From: Saccoglossus kowalevskii
Taxonomy: Eukaryota; Hemichordata; Enteropneusta; Harrimaniidae
Length of the DNA: 29,915 nucleotides
Assembly (NCBI RefSeq): GCF_000003605.2
Contig: NW_003135839.1
Coordinates: 36,512 to 66,426 of the forward strand
Reading direction: 5' to 3'
Under the pieces are notes generated by a model that ran no database searches, was not told where the DNA came from, and worked only from the letters and a program-made list of their open reading frames with translations. The first letter of the stretch is position 1; every line of letters begins with the position of its first letter. The position numbers and the translations under genes were made by a program. This document shows positions 22,401 through 29,915 of the stretch, in pieces.

Positions 22401-24042
22401 CTTTTGTAATCCAAAACCCCAAAATTTAATTTGTATTTACTGTTAGTTTCAGATTGTATTTGTTGGTACTTGTAATTGTTGATTGGTAATTGTTAAAGTC
22501 GATTCGAAAGTTATTATCCTCACGATGTGGGTTACTGTGAGATGTTATTTTCCGCCAAAGTGGTTGTGGACTTTTTTTTTTGCTAATAGTGGTACATAAT
22601 TTGTAATTCATGCCGTTTTCCGAATTGTACCAACAAACATGAGAAATAAAACTCCTTTAGCGCACTATTTTCGAAAAGGGAGATTTTACATTTCTTTAAA
22701 TTCAAAGCTTTATCGTAAAATGGACAACTCTTAAGTGACACCCTTGGTAATTTTCGGAATTAACATTTCTCAAGGTTGAATATACATTTGTGCAAAAAAC
22801 CGTAATTTACATAGTGTTTACATAATAATATATTGTTTATATAATGATTACATGGTCACGTAGTTTACACTTATATTTATGCTGATTTGGCTCACAATAG
22901 TTCTTTCCACAAATACATTGAGCAATATGTATTATTTTTCCCATAAACAAAGCTCGGCGTTATGCATAAGAGGTTTGATTCAAAGTTTTACGCGTATCCC
23001 AGCCGCATTCTGTACTTTCCGTGAAGCATTCCCCGTGATAGATGTGTCGATCAATTAATACTAAAATATAATTGTATGATTTCACTTGTCACGTGTTGCA
23101 ATATGGCATATTTAATAACGCTTAGGTAACGGTTACGATTAGGCTGGTATCTAGTCCAACATTACCGGAAAACATTCTTACCTTTGTGCCGACTGGAGTG
23201 GAATAGTTAAATGGTGGTTGTGCCATTTTAATTGGGATCATATTTAGAAAGTCGTCAATCTCATCACTACTGACAGTCTTCAATTTAACCTACAAGTAAA
23301 TTAAGTAAAAGTCAAGAAATAAAATGTAAAACAATCCTGTATTGGTGGGTTTGCAGCAAATACGTAACATATCATTATCTGCCTTCAATATTTATTTTTC
23401 AAACTATATAATTCTATTGCCTTACGTATAACACTGTTTCATATGCTGAACGCAGGTCATCATCTCTATCGCCGTCGCCTTTCCATGGTGTGCTCGATAT
23501 TTCTTCATATGTGAACAGAGGATTCAGACTGATAAACACATAGTCACCTTCCGTCATTCCGTGATCGAATGCATATAACATAAATTCGCGTTCATCCTCC
23601 AGATCTTTATTGCACAGGATTACAACTGAAATGAAATTAAACGAAAGTAATGAACTACAAAAAAAACATACAATAACAAAAAGATATCGCACATCTATAC
23701 AATGTGTGTCTAGTCACTTTAATAATTAGATTCTCCGCCATTTGAAGAATGAAATTATTGTATTACTATAAGCAATATTGTTAAATGAGTATTTTAAAGT
23801 GATAGTAAAGAAAAAACGATATCAATTCAATCATTTAAAAATAACTTACTTCTCCCTCTTTCCCGAATGTTGTGAGCTGCATTGTCATATTGATATATGT
23901 CCCCATCTAATTGTATATGGTCACCAACGGTAATATTATTCTGTTGAAAGGCTTTTTGCAAAGCATTTGCAGAATACTCGCACACATCTAGCGCGATTGA
24001 CGTTACAAGTACAGCACGTTCCCAACTATATTGACAAAAAAT
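10297..24042 (-). CDS. receptor guanylyl cyclase, natriuretic-peptide-receptor type (N-terminus missing, gap in one exon)
   Basis: Twenty minus-strand coding exons with mutually consistent splice phases rebuild a membrane guanylyl cyclase. In order they give the membrane-proximal half of the ANF-receptor ligand-binding fold, a P-S-CGF-x5-C juxtamembrane motif typical of NPR-A/B, one transmembrane helix, a kinase-homology domain, a dimerising linker and a class III cyclase domain ending in [12 protein letters not shown]. Receptors of this family bind extracellular peptides and make cGMP in the cytosol. Exons (high..low): 24042..23850, 23625..23426, 23289..23182, 22312..22177, 21649..21525, 21352..21244, 20894..20813, 19046..18968, 18641..18471, 18255..18151, 18039..17968, 16623..16431, 15644..15489, 15113..14939, 14586..14446, 14263..14140, 13304..13236, 12530..12257, 11687..11596, 10852..10794, then a candidate last exon. 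Odd residues: FSN replaces FSD in the cyclase, and GFG replaces DFG in the kinase-homology domain. The signal peptide and distal ectodomain were not found. Confidence 0.92.
10794..10852 (-). CDS. receptor cyclase exon 20: end of cyclase domain, GC-AG donor
   Basis: After the acceptor TTTTTATTTCAG the frame reads [19 protein letters not shown], the family's closing motif (GKG-x-M-x-T-YWL-x-G). There is no nearby GT with good context, but CAAAG|GCAAGT matches the GC-AG donor consensus well and leaves phase 2. If unspliced, the frame adds RQVTYI and stops at 10775. Confidence 0.75.
11264..11418 (+). repeat. dispersed repeat B, copy 1
   Basis: A direct copy of the sequence at 27839-27995. Shared blocks in order are TTCAGTGGC-G-GGCAC, CAATCAAGCTGAAACC or GAATCAAGCTGAAACC, TTTGTGTCAGCAA, CCCCTCAAAATGC and GGAAAT..CATTTCAGAGG.TCTA. 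The 5' part is G-rich. It is non-coding and its class is unknown, possibly a 3' end of a retroelement. Confidence 0.7.
11596..11687 (-). CDS. receptor cyclase exon 19: distal cyclase domain
   Basis: Minus strand TTTACAG|CT...AAAG|GTATGT; the phase-1 codon from exon 18 is completed as CCT (Pro). It encodes [19 protein letters not shown] then [12 protein letters not shown], matching the LKIHLS...F.LE.RG.IE.KGKG stretch of guanylyl cyclases. The frame is intact and ends in phase 0. Confidence 0.9.
12257..12530 (-). CDS. receptor cyclase exon 18: core of cyclase catalytic domain
   Basis: Acceptor TTCTCATTAG, donor GAAC|GTAAGT, phases 0 to 1. It begins [15 protein letters not shown]: the second metal-binding Asp (GDAYM position) and the guanine-selecting Glu of VET are present, but the preceding Gly is Asn. 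It continues to [20 protein letters not shown], then [17 protein letters not shown], with the GTP-selecting Cys of RYCLFG and the catalytic Asn and Arg of N-x3-R retained. Apart from the Gly change this exon looks competent for GTP. Confidence 0.95.
13236..13304 (-). CDS. receptor cyclase exon 17: cyclase domain
   Basis: A 23-codon phase-0 exon with acceptor TTTTTATCAG and donor TATAAG|GTTGGT. It encodes [20 protein letters not shown] then VYK, the conserved V..LN.LYT.FD.II...DVYKVET segment of the catalytic domain. Confidence 0.92.
14140..14263 (-). CDS. receptor cyclase exon 16: first metal-binding motif, with Asp to Asn
   Basis: Acceptor CTATACAG, donor ATGCAG|GTGAGA, 41 codons after the shared Thr codon. 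It encodes [20 protein letters not shown] then [21 protein letters not shown]. The family motif is V(T/S)I.FSDIVGFT..A..S.P.Q; here the Asp codon is AAT (Asn), and the Thr after GF is Asn. The exon is otherwise in frame with good splice sites, so the change does not come with other decay. Confidence 0.93.
14446..14586 (-). CDS. receptor cyclase exon 15: dimerisation linker (HNOBA/coiled coil)
   Basis: Acceptor AATATTCCACAG, donor CCAAC|GTGAGT, phase 2 in and out. It encodes [20 protein letters not shown] then [18 protein letters not shown] and MLLCRMLPT. This is the linker helix between kinase-homology and cyclase domains that drives dimerisation (LEELVEERT is near-invariant). The acceptor lies only 24 nt from the end of MITE copy 2. 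Confidence 0.95.
14611..14776. mobile_element. TTAA-flanked MITE, copy 2, inside a receptor intron
   Basis: A 166-bp element starting TTAAAGCGGGAGGGTCGTCA and ending in the near reverse complement (GGTGACGAATCCCCCGCTTTAA). It occupies nearly half of the 352-nt intron between exons 14 and 15. Its left terminus lies 24 nt from the exon 15 acceptor. Confidence 0.85.
14939..15113 (-). CDS. receptor cyclase exon 14: C-lobe of kinase-homology domain
   Basis: Acceptor ATTTACAG (gaTATAG follows), donor GGAAA|GTAAGT, phase 1 to 2. It encodes [17 protein letters not shown], then [19 protein letters not shown], the P.FRP...P...L...CW.EDPE.RP.F segment of receptor cyclases. Trp of the usual CW is Phe here. 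Confidence 0.93.
15489..15644 (-). CDS. receptor cyclase exon 13: APE-like and GDVYSFG segment
   Basis: Acceptor TTGTCATTGCAG, donor AAAAG|GTACAT, phase 1 to 1. It encodes [15 protein letters not shown], then [20 protein letters not shown] and [14 protein letters not shown], the LWTAPELLR...GDVYSFGII..EI..R.GPF motif of the kinase-homology domain. Confidence 0.95.
15960..16075. other. GC-rich, CpG-dense insert in an intron
   Basis: A stretch rich in CG dinucleotides (for example GGCGAATCCGCCGCTG, then CGGGATCGCTGCGGCGCG) stands out from AT-rich intronic DNA between exons 12 and 13. On the minus strand it carries a 30-codon ORF ([20 protein letters not shown]...) with no recognised domain. 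It may be an old insertion or a regulatory island. Confidence 0.35.
16431..16623 (-). CDS. receptor cyclase exon 12: kinase-homology catalytic and DFG loops (5' end in gap)
   Basis: The exon runs out of the N gap; the first readable codon is ATG of [20 protein letters not shown], and a Gly codon plus acceptor are probably hidden in the gap. HGNLK replaces the kinase HRD-x-K, as usual for this family. The next motif reads LKVTGFGCG, so the DFG/DYG Asp is Gly (codon GGA). Donor GACAA|GTGTGT in phase 1 joins exon 13 as a Lys codon. Confidence 0.92.
16624..17320. other. assembly gap (Ns)
   Basis: 697 unspecified bases. It hides the acceptor of receptor exon 12, part of the intron before it, and the left half of MITE copy 3. 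The Ns may not reflect true length. Confidence 0.99.
17321..17402. mobile_element. TTAA MITE, copy 3, right half only
   Basis: The sequence from CTCATGGGTAAACGCG to GACTCCCCCGCTTTAA matches the right half of the copies at 8551 and 14611, including the TTTGTAAACAATGACA block and the terminal repeat. The left half falls in the gap. Confidence 0.8.
17968..18039 (-). CDS. receptor cyclase exon 11: kinase-homology domain
   Basis: A 24-codon phase-0 exon with acceptor TTTTACGTTGAAG and donor GTTGAG|GTAAAC. It encodes [20 protein letters not shown] then DIVE, the (L)xDILEN..I.LDWMFR.S...DI..GM segment. Confidence 0.93.
18151..18255 (-). CDS. receptor cyclase exon 10: kinase-homology domain hinge
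   Basis: A 35-codon phase-0 exon with acceptor GTCTAATTGCAG and donor CTTATG|GTAAGA. It encodes [20 protein letters not shown] then [15 protein letters not shown], matching the family's (M/L)R...H.N...F.GAC..P.....L..YC.RGSL. Confidence 0.94.
18471..18641 (-). CDS. receptor cyclase exon 9: N-lobe of kinase-homology domain
   Basis: A 57-codon phase-0 exon with acceptor CATGCAATTGCAG and donor AAGACC|GTTAGT. It includes [20 protein letters not shown] followed by EEFKT. The family's VAVK-x-(V/I) position reads VVRRI, so the conserved Lys is Arg. No glycine-rich loop is recognisable. Continuation into exon 10 ([12 protein letters not shown]) matches the family closely. Confidence 0.88.
18968..19046 (-). 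CDS. receptor cyclase exon 8: juxtamembrane cytosolic segment
   Basis: Acceptor TTATCTCCACAG, donor GAGAAG|GTGAGA, phase 2 to 0. It encodes [20 protein letters not shown] then FVKTEK, equivalent to the R..RE..L...LW.I.W.D(I/L) segment after the transmembrane helix. Confidence 0.9.
19290..20490. repeat. degenerate ~120-160 bp tandem array in a receptor intron
   Basis: Nine diverged copies of a unit share TATGTACCAAGTTTCATTGA (near 19315, 19432, 19575, 19706, 19850, 19991, 20120, 20270, 20432). A following GAGATATCAG and an AATTATGCAAATTAGGTAAT block are also shared. Five units keep an exact ATGCAAAT octamer (19778, 19923, 20058, 20198, 20361). The array fills most of the intron between the transmembrane exon and exon 8. 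No coding potential. Confidence 0.85.
20813..20894 (-). CDS. receptor cyclase exon 7: transmembrane helix
   Basis: Acceptor ATATTTTTTGCAG, donor TTACAG|GTGAGT, phase 1 to 2. It encodes [28 protein letters not shown], a single hydrophobic span followed by a basic stop-transfer residue, as expected for a type I receptor. Confidence 0.93.
21244..21352 (-). CDS. receptor cyclase exon 6: juxtamembrane ectodomain
   Basis: Acceptor ACATACTGCTTTACAG, donor AGTA|GTGAGT, phase 0 to 1. It encodes [20 protein letters not shown] then [15 protein letters not shown]. The CGF-x5-C pair near the membrane matches the juxtamembrane disulfide motif of NPR-A and NPR-B (CGFDNEDPxC), which supports assignment to the natriuretic peptide receptor subgroup. 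Confidence 0.9.
21525..21649 (-). CDS. receptor cyclase exon 5: ligand-binding domain
   Basis: Acceptor TTATTATACAG, donor GCCAAG|GTGAGC, phase 1 to 0. It encodes [20 protein letters not shown] then [21 protein letters not shown]. The G-x-V-x-(I/M)-D-x-NGDR-x-x-D-Y motif is a hallmark of receptor cyclase ectodomains. Confidence 0.94.
22177..22312 (-). CDS. receptor cyclase exon 4: ligand-binding domain
   Basis: Acceptor ATTCTGTTTCAG, donor GAAG|GTAAAC, phase 0 to 1. It encodes [20 protein letters not shown], then a sequon NKS, then [30 protein letters not shown] and G.DPRDG are diagnostic of the ANF-receptor fold in NPR-type cyclases. Confidence 0.95.
23182..23289 (-). CDS. receptor cyclase exon 3: ligand-binding domain
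   Basis: A 36-codon phase-0 exon with acceptor TTTACTTGTAG and donor ACAAAG|GTAAGA. It encodes [20 protein letters not shown] then [16 protein letters not shown]. It has an NYS glycosylation sequon. The placement is supported by phase and by the flanking conserved exons. Confidence 0.88.
23426..23625 (-). CDS. receptor cyclase exon 2: ligand-binding domain
   Basis: Acceptor TAATTTCATTTCAG, donor TTATAC|GTAAGG, phase 1 to 0. It encodes [20 protein letters not shown] then [17 protein letters not shown]. The R-I-(V/I)-(I/V)-(L/M)-C...R..ML.A...GM..G.YVFI pattern is conserved in NPR ectodomains. Confidence 0.94.
23850..24042 (-). CDS. receptor cyclase exon 1 of those found: ligand-binding domain
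   Basis: Acceptor TTCTTTATTTTTTAAAG, donor GAGAA|GTAAGT, phase 0 to 1. It encodes [20 protein letters not shown], then [15 protein letters not shown] and HNIRERGR. It aligns with the (F/Y).W.R.AL.YS...C......F..NITV.D......D....I..RGR region. NNIT gives a glycosylation sequon. It is an internal exon, so at least one upstream exon with the signal peptide and the FIGPxC region should exist. Confidence 0.92.
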
Positions 24043-24049
24043 CTTTAAA

Positions 24050-26110
24050 AAATAAAGAAATATAATTATAACAGTTTAATAAATGTTATAGGGTAGGGGA
24101 TTACAAACTAATTTCTAAAAACATTTAAACATTAGTAAGTCAATAAGTGTTTTAATAGAGTACTTATTTTCACAATGTGCTTTGTCGAGCTTTTCAGTGG
24201 CAAAAAGAAAATTTAGAAAAAGAAAATTTACACTTCGATGAAAGGCTGCAACAAGGAGAAAATTACTGTCCTATAAAAAATGAGTGATTTTTGTTTTAAC
24301 GTGTTTCAATTGGGAAAGGACTTCTGAATTGTTAAAGTGAAAGATGCACATGTCTAATTTATTGTATTGGAAACGGAATATCCATGCATCATGCGAACAG
24401 CCCAACATTGAATGTATTAACAGTAAGCCATGTTCACATGTTATAATTAGTGGTACATTTTTCTCATTGAGGTAGTTTGCAATTACTATTATTAGGACGC
24501 GTACTTGTCAGCTTTGACATTGAACAAATAACGACCGGGGTATGATTATTACAATATTAACTTTATCCATATATACAAATCTCCAATGCTTATACACGTT
24601 ACAACGCTGATATACAATTCATAAGATAATTCTGTAAAATGCATTCTGATACGTTTACTGAATTGCAAATGGTTTAGGTTTCATTCAATGATTCACCAAA
24701 GCGAATAACTAACGACTTAATACTATCTGGGTAATACTGTTTTATTGAAAGTGTGTATAATATTATACGACTTTTCCTCCAGGGAATACATCATGGGAAT
24801 GCCGAAATCACAACACGTTTAAAGCAGAAATAGCGAACTTTTTTGTGTGGGATACGGTCAAACCCAGCTGGGGACAGCAATGTTTGTTTTTTATTATTAG
24901 AAGACGAATACGCGAGTAATCGTTCCATATTTGAAATTCGCGTTTCCTAATATGGTAGGATGAAAATACCCATTGCAATACCGTAAAATTACGGCACGCT
25001 GTAACTTACGGCGTTACGGTGACAGATGTATACTAATAATACGTATGTTTGCCCGCATTCAACTCCGTCAATTCCTTTTCATGTTACATACTCAAGGATG
25101 TTTGCCGTTGAGTATATAAATACAGATTTGAATATAGTATAGAGCGTTAATAGACAACCGGGGATTGACGGGCATACAATGAAAAGCATATAATAGGGGC
25201 CAACTGCAATGTGACGTCGTATCAGTTGGTGTCTGTTGGTATCTGTTATCTTTTGATTTGAATAGATATGCCTCATGGGATTCCAGCCGTTATGCCATGA
25301 ATGCATGCACATCACAAAAGATTTCCTATGATATCTATGACGATTTGCTTATTTTGTTGTTGCATTTTCTTCATAAACATTTTTTTTTTGTATTCGAATT
25401 GTTGGAGTGTACAAGCCGTATTATGTATATTATAATAAAACAAAAAAAATGACCGGATTGCGTAAATACAATTTCTTGAATGTACATGTTATCACAACGT
25501 GCAATTTCAAGTAAATAGCTGAGCTTCAGAATCAAAATACACATGTTATTGTTAGCACTTCACCACCAGCCAGGACACTCAGGTCGTATTCCGGATATAA
25601 TCAACGGCTTTATTGTGATTTTATTTACAGAATCTGTAAATTATGTAATTTAGGGTTGGTTGAAAATGAATACCGTTTTGTCTTGTATGTCCACGTTATG
25701 AAAAAACATCTATTTGTTATCAGTCAAATCAGACTTATGAAAACTTTCTTCGTTTAATGACAACTTATCTGTACTTCAAATTTCGAAATTATTCTACGTT
25801 TCTAAACATAGATAAAATCTACTTAACCAGTTGCAACTAGTAGATTCAACAATTATTTAAAGGATTCTCTTAGGCCATTGTACTGAATAAAATTTATATT
25901 TATATTAATTACGATTTTATCGTGAGAATGTTGCCAAACCGTTCAGAAAGAGTTCAGAAACCGTGTATATTGTAAATATTATATATCGGACTGTTTTTCA
26001 AATATCTAATGGCGAATACATTGTTTCCATTGCTGGTCGTATTTATTTTTCCTACTTCGACCCAACCCAAGCGTATTTTGAAATTTGTGCATTAGTTGCT
26101 TGTAGTTAAT
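24050..26110. other. AT-rich DNA upstream of the found receptor exons, no gene recognised
   Basis: Presumed intron of the receptor gene. It was searched by eye on the minus strand for the N-terminal ectodomain motifs (FIGPxCS, LAxxWN, LSDK, YPTF) without a convincing hit. Small palindromes such as CCGTAAAATTACGG (24982-24995) occur. Confidence 0.4.
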
Positions 26111-26119
26111 ATGATGTAA

Positions 26120-26644
26120 CGTTTTTGTGTCCACCTATACTCAGTATTTAATAATTCGTTGAGCTTTAGAATTTTCAACACATTATGCGATATCTAATAA
26201 TTTAGCGTAGAGTGGTCTTATTAGTCACATGAAGCTTACAGTGTCGGCCAAACGCTGATTCATGCGTTTACGAATAGATGTAATTTATTTTAACGTTTTT
26301 GTTTCTACCTAAACTCAATATTTAATAATTCGTGGAGCTTTAGAATTTTCAACACATTATGCGATATCTAATAGTTTAGCGTAGAGCAGTCTCAGCAGTC
26401 ACATGAAGCTTACAGTGATGGACAAACGCTGATTCATACCATATCGTTGACGATTAGATGTAATTTATTTTAACGTGTTTGTTTCTACCTACACTCAGTA
26501 TTTATTAATTCGTGGAGCTTTAGAATTTTCAACACATTATGCGATATCTAATAGTTTAGCGTAGAGCAGTCTCAGCAGTCACATGGAGCTTACAGTGATG
26601 GACAAACTTGATTCATGCGTTTACGATTAGATGTAATTTATTTT
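26120..26644. repeat. three-copy tandem repeat, 174-182 bp period
   Basis: Units start at about 26120, 26294 and 26474, each with CGTxTTTGTxTCxACCTA, TTCGTGGAGCTTTAGAATTT, ATTATGCGATATCTAATA, TTTAGCGTAGAG and GATTCATxCGTTTACGA. The second and third copies are most alike. Non-coding. Unit length is in the range of satellite monomers, but only three copies are present. Confidence 0.9.
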
Positions 26645-27838
26645 GTTTTTAAAGGGTTATATTTCGAATATCCAATTGCTAATAAAATGTGATATCCCAC
26701 GTTGCATATAACAGTTTTATCACGTGCGCATCGCGAATTTCTCAATTTGTGAGGACGTCAACTCGTTCAATAAAGAGAAATCTCGCAATGAAAATATAGA
26801 AATATTCAAACAGCGCACGTGTTATGACGTTGGTCGTGGTTGGTTGTGAAATTATTTGTTGATACCCACCCCATATACATACACACAATCAAAAACAAAT
26901 TTGTATCTACTATTAAATATTTTGAACTAAATTCTGAAGTGAAGGTTATTTGCACACATGCCTAAGTTTCTAGTTTAATTTGGTTAAATTTTATTTGCCG
27001 GGATATTTTTTTCTGATTTTGAAACACAATGTTCTAATTATTCTCAATAATAATAATAATGATAATTAAAAACCCACATACAGATCTTATTAACAATCAG
27101 ACTAACGCCAGTCTGAGTGATGAAAACTATCTCCTGCCAGGCATGTCGCAATTGTTTATCACATTTTTCCCAACCTACGGTGAGTGCATATTATCATCCA
27201 CACAGCAGTGGGTAATCGGATGATGATTCAACGTTTCTTTTTTATAACCATCGATTCTTCGATTTCCACAGCTTAGTAGGAGCATGTATTAAACATCCTG
27301 CCTATCTATTATTTAGTTTAATAAGGTTATATTGAACAAAGATCAACTAATCTTGAACATACGCCATCGTTTTGTTTCGTGTCTCTCGAATGTGTTTATA
27401 CAAATATATTTACCTCCGAACTTGGTTAACGTGTTTGCAGAAAATTGTATTGACGATACAGGGAATCATTGTACCATGCTGTTTTCCAGAATGACAGTCA
27501 GTGTTGTTATCTGTACACATCCGTATTTCCTCTTTGTGCGACAAAGTCATTATCATGTTTTGAGCATGTGTATTTGCTTGCACGAAATAAATTTGTCTGA
27601 AGATTTATTTACAGATACTGAAAAACTAATAGTCATATTTATAATAATAAGTTACTTGACCTAACCCCATGATGGTTATCATGGAGATGCATTTCCATGA
27701 ACTGGTCTTGTTTAGGTCAGTAAAGTCGTGTGAAATGATAATCCACTGGGAATGTTTCTACTTATCCATAGAAATGTTTTCATATAATCGAATGTACTAC
27801 TCGATTCATTGTGAATGAGTACACTATACAATATATAA
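26645..27838. other. AT-rich DNA, no gene recognised
   Basis: An open plus-strand frame spans about 27332-27664 but begins at a TTG and has no recognised motif. It is regarded as chance. A short TAA microsatellite lies near 27046-27060. Confidence 0.45.
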
Positions 27839-27995
27839 TTCAGTGGCAGCGGCACCGGGGGGGGGGGCAGAGGGGGCGGTCGACCATCCGAAAAAAAATG
27901 TTGTTCCCCCATGAATCAAGCTGAAACCCTTTGTGTCAGCAATATTTTCCCCTCAAAATGCCGGAAATGCGTTTCAGAGGGTCTAGATTTCAGAT
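27839..27995 (+). repeat. dispersed repeat B, copy 2
   Basis: Same orientation as the copy at 11264-11418, sharing AATCAAGCTGAAACC, TTTGTGTCAGCAA, CCCCTCAAAATGCCGGAAAT and TTTCAGAGGGTCTA blocks. It starts TTCAGTGGCAGCGGCACC and includes a run of about ten Gs. Confidence 0.7.
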
Positions 27996-29300
27996 CCCGC
28001 CCCTTATATGTATAATTTCGTTCCGCCGCCTCTGTAATTCACTGGTGTCTTTCGTACCGTGATGGAAGTCGGATGACTTATTTGAAGTGCGATATATATT
28101 AAACGAACACAAGAGAAATGTTTGCGTAAGATGTAACAATCCCACGTCTCGCAGTTTTACATTGTCGTTAATGTGTTATGATATGCAAATATCTTTGATA
28201 TCTGAATGGAATCCTGCATTGACACAATCATGTATAACTTTCTTTTAAATCAGATTATTTGTCTCCATAAAAATGTGATATTTTATAAATGTGTAATTTA
28301 AATCTTGTTTTGATTACTACGCGAATTCTATAGCTTTGATATATATTTTGACAGAAATATATGAATGACAGTGTCGATACACGAAATACACGAAAATGTA
28401 TTAAAACTCGTCTTGTTTTCACAAACCTTTTGTATTTTTAGAATGCAGTTTCTGGTTGAAGGCTCAGACATCTTACAATGGTTACCTGGCCGCGGAATAA
28501 ATTGAGCCGTTCGATTTTAATTGAAATCTAGCGTACACTGACACAAAGATAAAATTACTTGTAAAATAATGTATTGTTTCGGCAAAGACGTTCCAATGAG
28601 CTATATGTGACATTTTAGCTGATAAATAATGATTTACATTATGCTGGTGAAGGAGGTTGTACCCAGCTGTTGCACAGTTTGGTGATGTATTCTTTTACTG
28701 ATCGGTTCTGTGAAATTCTGTGTGTATATAAATAATCACTCTACTTCCAGTTTCACCAATATATTACAGGACAACTGACAACATGAGAATAACCTCCTGG
28801 TATAAATATTGTTAACACAGTCGAAAAAAAATGGTATTTATTGGTATGCATTCTCCCCATATCATATTTTTTGTTTGGCCCTGGTATCACAAGCTGTTGA
28901 TTCTGACTTTATTAATAAACATTTTATACTTTTCATCATGTCTCTAGTTCTTACCTCCACTTCCCGGTTTACCCCTTTGCGTGTCGTATCGTTATGATTG
29001 TTCATGATCAACCCGTAGTTTATCGGAATCCATTATTGGGCATACTTTTTCAAAATGCAGAAATCTAAAACTTTTTTCATTAATCAAAACTAGATTTATG
29101 AATGCGAATGTGATAAATATTTCTGTTATACCAAATCTGAAAAAATCATGTCATGTTATGATTCAAAACTGACTGGTTTCAATGAATCTTTGGTGACAGC
29201 GACTTCTTTGAAATTGATTGTACATAGATTGTTTTGCATACTTTCTGTATTTATGGTTTCTATGTGTGCAAAGCACGATTGAGAAGTACTGGTAACATGA
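27996..29300. other. AT-rich DNA, no gene recognised
   Basis: Short open frames occur on both strands without recognised motifs. No RNA gene was seen. Confidence 0.4.
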
Positions 29301-29324
29301 TGTACCAATGTAAAGATGGAAATG

Positions 29325-29470
29325 TGTGCCTGTCAAGAACCAATCGTCGACTTTTAATGAAACTTAGTACGTAGGTACACGCACACACACGCCTGTCAGC
29401 AGTTGCTCTGATATTTGAGAACCAATCAACAGATTTTAATAGAATTTGGTACACTAGTGCTCTGGGATGA
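29325..29470. repeat. diverged two-copy direct repeat
   Basis: AAGAACCAATCGTCGACTTT then TAATGAAACTTAGTAC is echoed roughly 90 bp later by GAGAACCAATCAACAGATTT then TAATAGAATTTGGTAC. The motif style resembles the intronic array at 19290-20490 but the sequence differs. Confidence 0.5.
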
Positions 29471-29915
29471 TAGGTATGTTTGGGGTGAAATCTGAGAATA
29501 TTTGATATCTAATTTGCTAAATATAATTTGTCAATTCGAGATTTTTTGTTGATATCCCCGAGCCAGAATTCATCAAATTTCACAAAATTCTTAAAAGGTG
29601 CCCGCGGTAATCGAGTTTTTAATTTAATCTTTTTCTTATAAAGTAGTTTTCTCTTAGTATCATCCATTTCAATACTATGAACAGACATTTCAGCCGATAA
29701 GATGCTTGTTGAAGTGGCTAATCTAAAATTCTGGTGGTTAATTGCTTTATTATATATTCTTTTAGTTTACTGATAAATTGTGTCATATTGATTCATTTTG
29801 TGGCAATATCATCAAGTCCACAAATTACTGACTTCTGCAATGTAAATAAGATTGTGTTCACAGTTGGCATCTCAAGCAGCGGACTACATGAGCAGACTCT
29901 TGATTTTTTTGACCG

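Noticed and set aside
24970-25025. Cluster of small palindromes (CCGTAAAATTACGG, GTAAC...GTTAC)
   Set aside because: Arms are too short and unlinked to support a defined element.
25079-25315. Minus-strand frame with NGWNPM and VGPYY as a possible distal ectodomain exon
   Set aside because: The motif order is wrong for the family and there are no matching splice phases.
27332-27664. 110-codon plus-strand open frame
   Set aside because: It starts at TTG, has AT-driven composition and no recognised domain or splice structure.
28560-28623. Minus-strand stretch reading KMSHIAHWNVFAETIHYF, superficially like the LAxxWN region of ANF receptors
   Set aside because: No FIGPxC or LSDK context, a weak donor, and only a few matching residues. 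Likely chance.
1-29915. tRNA, rRNA, CRISPR or prokaryotic operon features
   Set aside because: No tRNA box-B arm in a cloverleaf, no rRNA-like block, no regularly spaced short repeats with spacers. All coding evidence is metazoan.

Overview
The window is nuclear DNA of a multicellular animal. It has split genes with GT-AG introns, metazoan-only gene families, AT-rich introns and intergenic DNA, and short inverted-repeat transposons. The gene content and repeat style fit a marine invertebrate, possibly a deuterostome, but the species cannot be fixed from the sequence. There is an unsequenced gap (Ns) at 16624-17320.

Layout. (1) At 491-1840 (+) is an intronless gene for an RNF26-like multi-pass membrane RING E3 ubiquitin ligase, preceded by a short upstream ORF and followed by a probable 3' UTR. 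(2) From about 2.7 to 10.3 kb the DNA is mostly non-coding, with degenerate repeats, hairpins and one CRE/GC-box island. At 7820-7918 (+) it holds a 32-codon ORF whose last 22 residues are ribosomal protein eL41 (RPL41), placed next to a 30-T tract. (3) From 24042 down to about 10.3 kb (-) lies a natriuretic-peptide-receptor-type receptor guanylyl cyclase. Twenty coding exons could be reconstructed with consistent splice phases: the membrane-proximal half of the ligand-binding domain, the juxtamembrane CGF-Cys motif, one transmembrane helix, the kinase-homology domain, the coiled-coil linker and the cyclase domain. The N-terminal half of the ectodomain and the signal peptide were not found. 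The last exon is uncertain, with two phase-compatible candidates. (4) From 24.05 kb to the right edge no gene is recognised; this part holds a three-copy 174-182 bp tandem repeat and dispersed repeats.

The most notable biology is in the receptor. The cyclase motif usually read as FSDIVGFT is FSNICGFN here, so one of the two metal-binding aspartates is Asn. The kinase-homology domain has also lost the DFG aspartate (GFG), and the VAIK-type lysine position is Arg. The second metal Asp and the GTP-selecting Glu and Cys remain. The protein may be a catalytically weakened or dead receptor cyclase.

Repeats shape the receptor gene. A 160-166 bp TTAA-flanked MITE occurs three times. One copy ends 24 nt from a splice acceptor and one abuts the assembly gap that hides another acceptor. 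The intron after the transmembrane exon carries a roughly 1.2 kb degenerate tandem array with five exact ATGCAAAT octamers. RNF26-like and receptor genes are convergent, and no functional link between them is implied.
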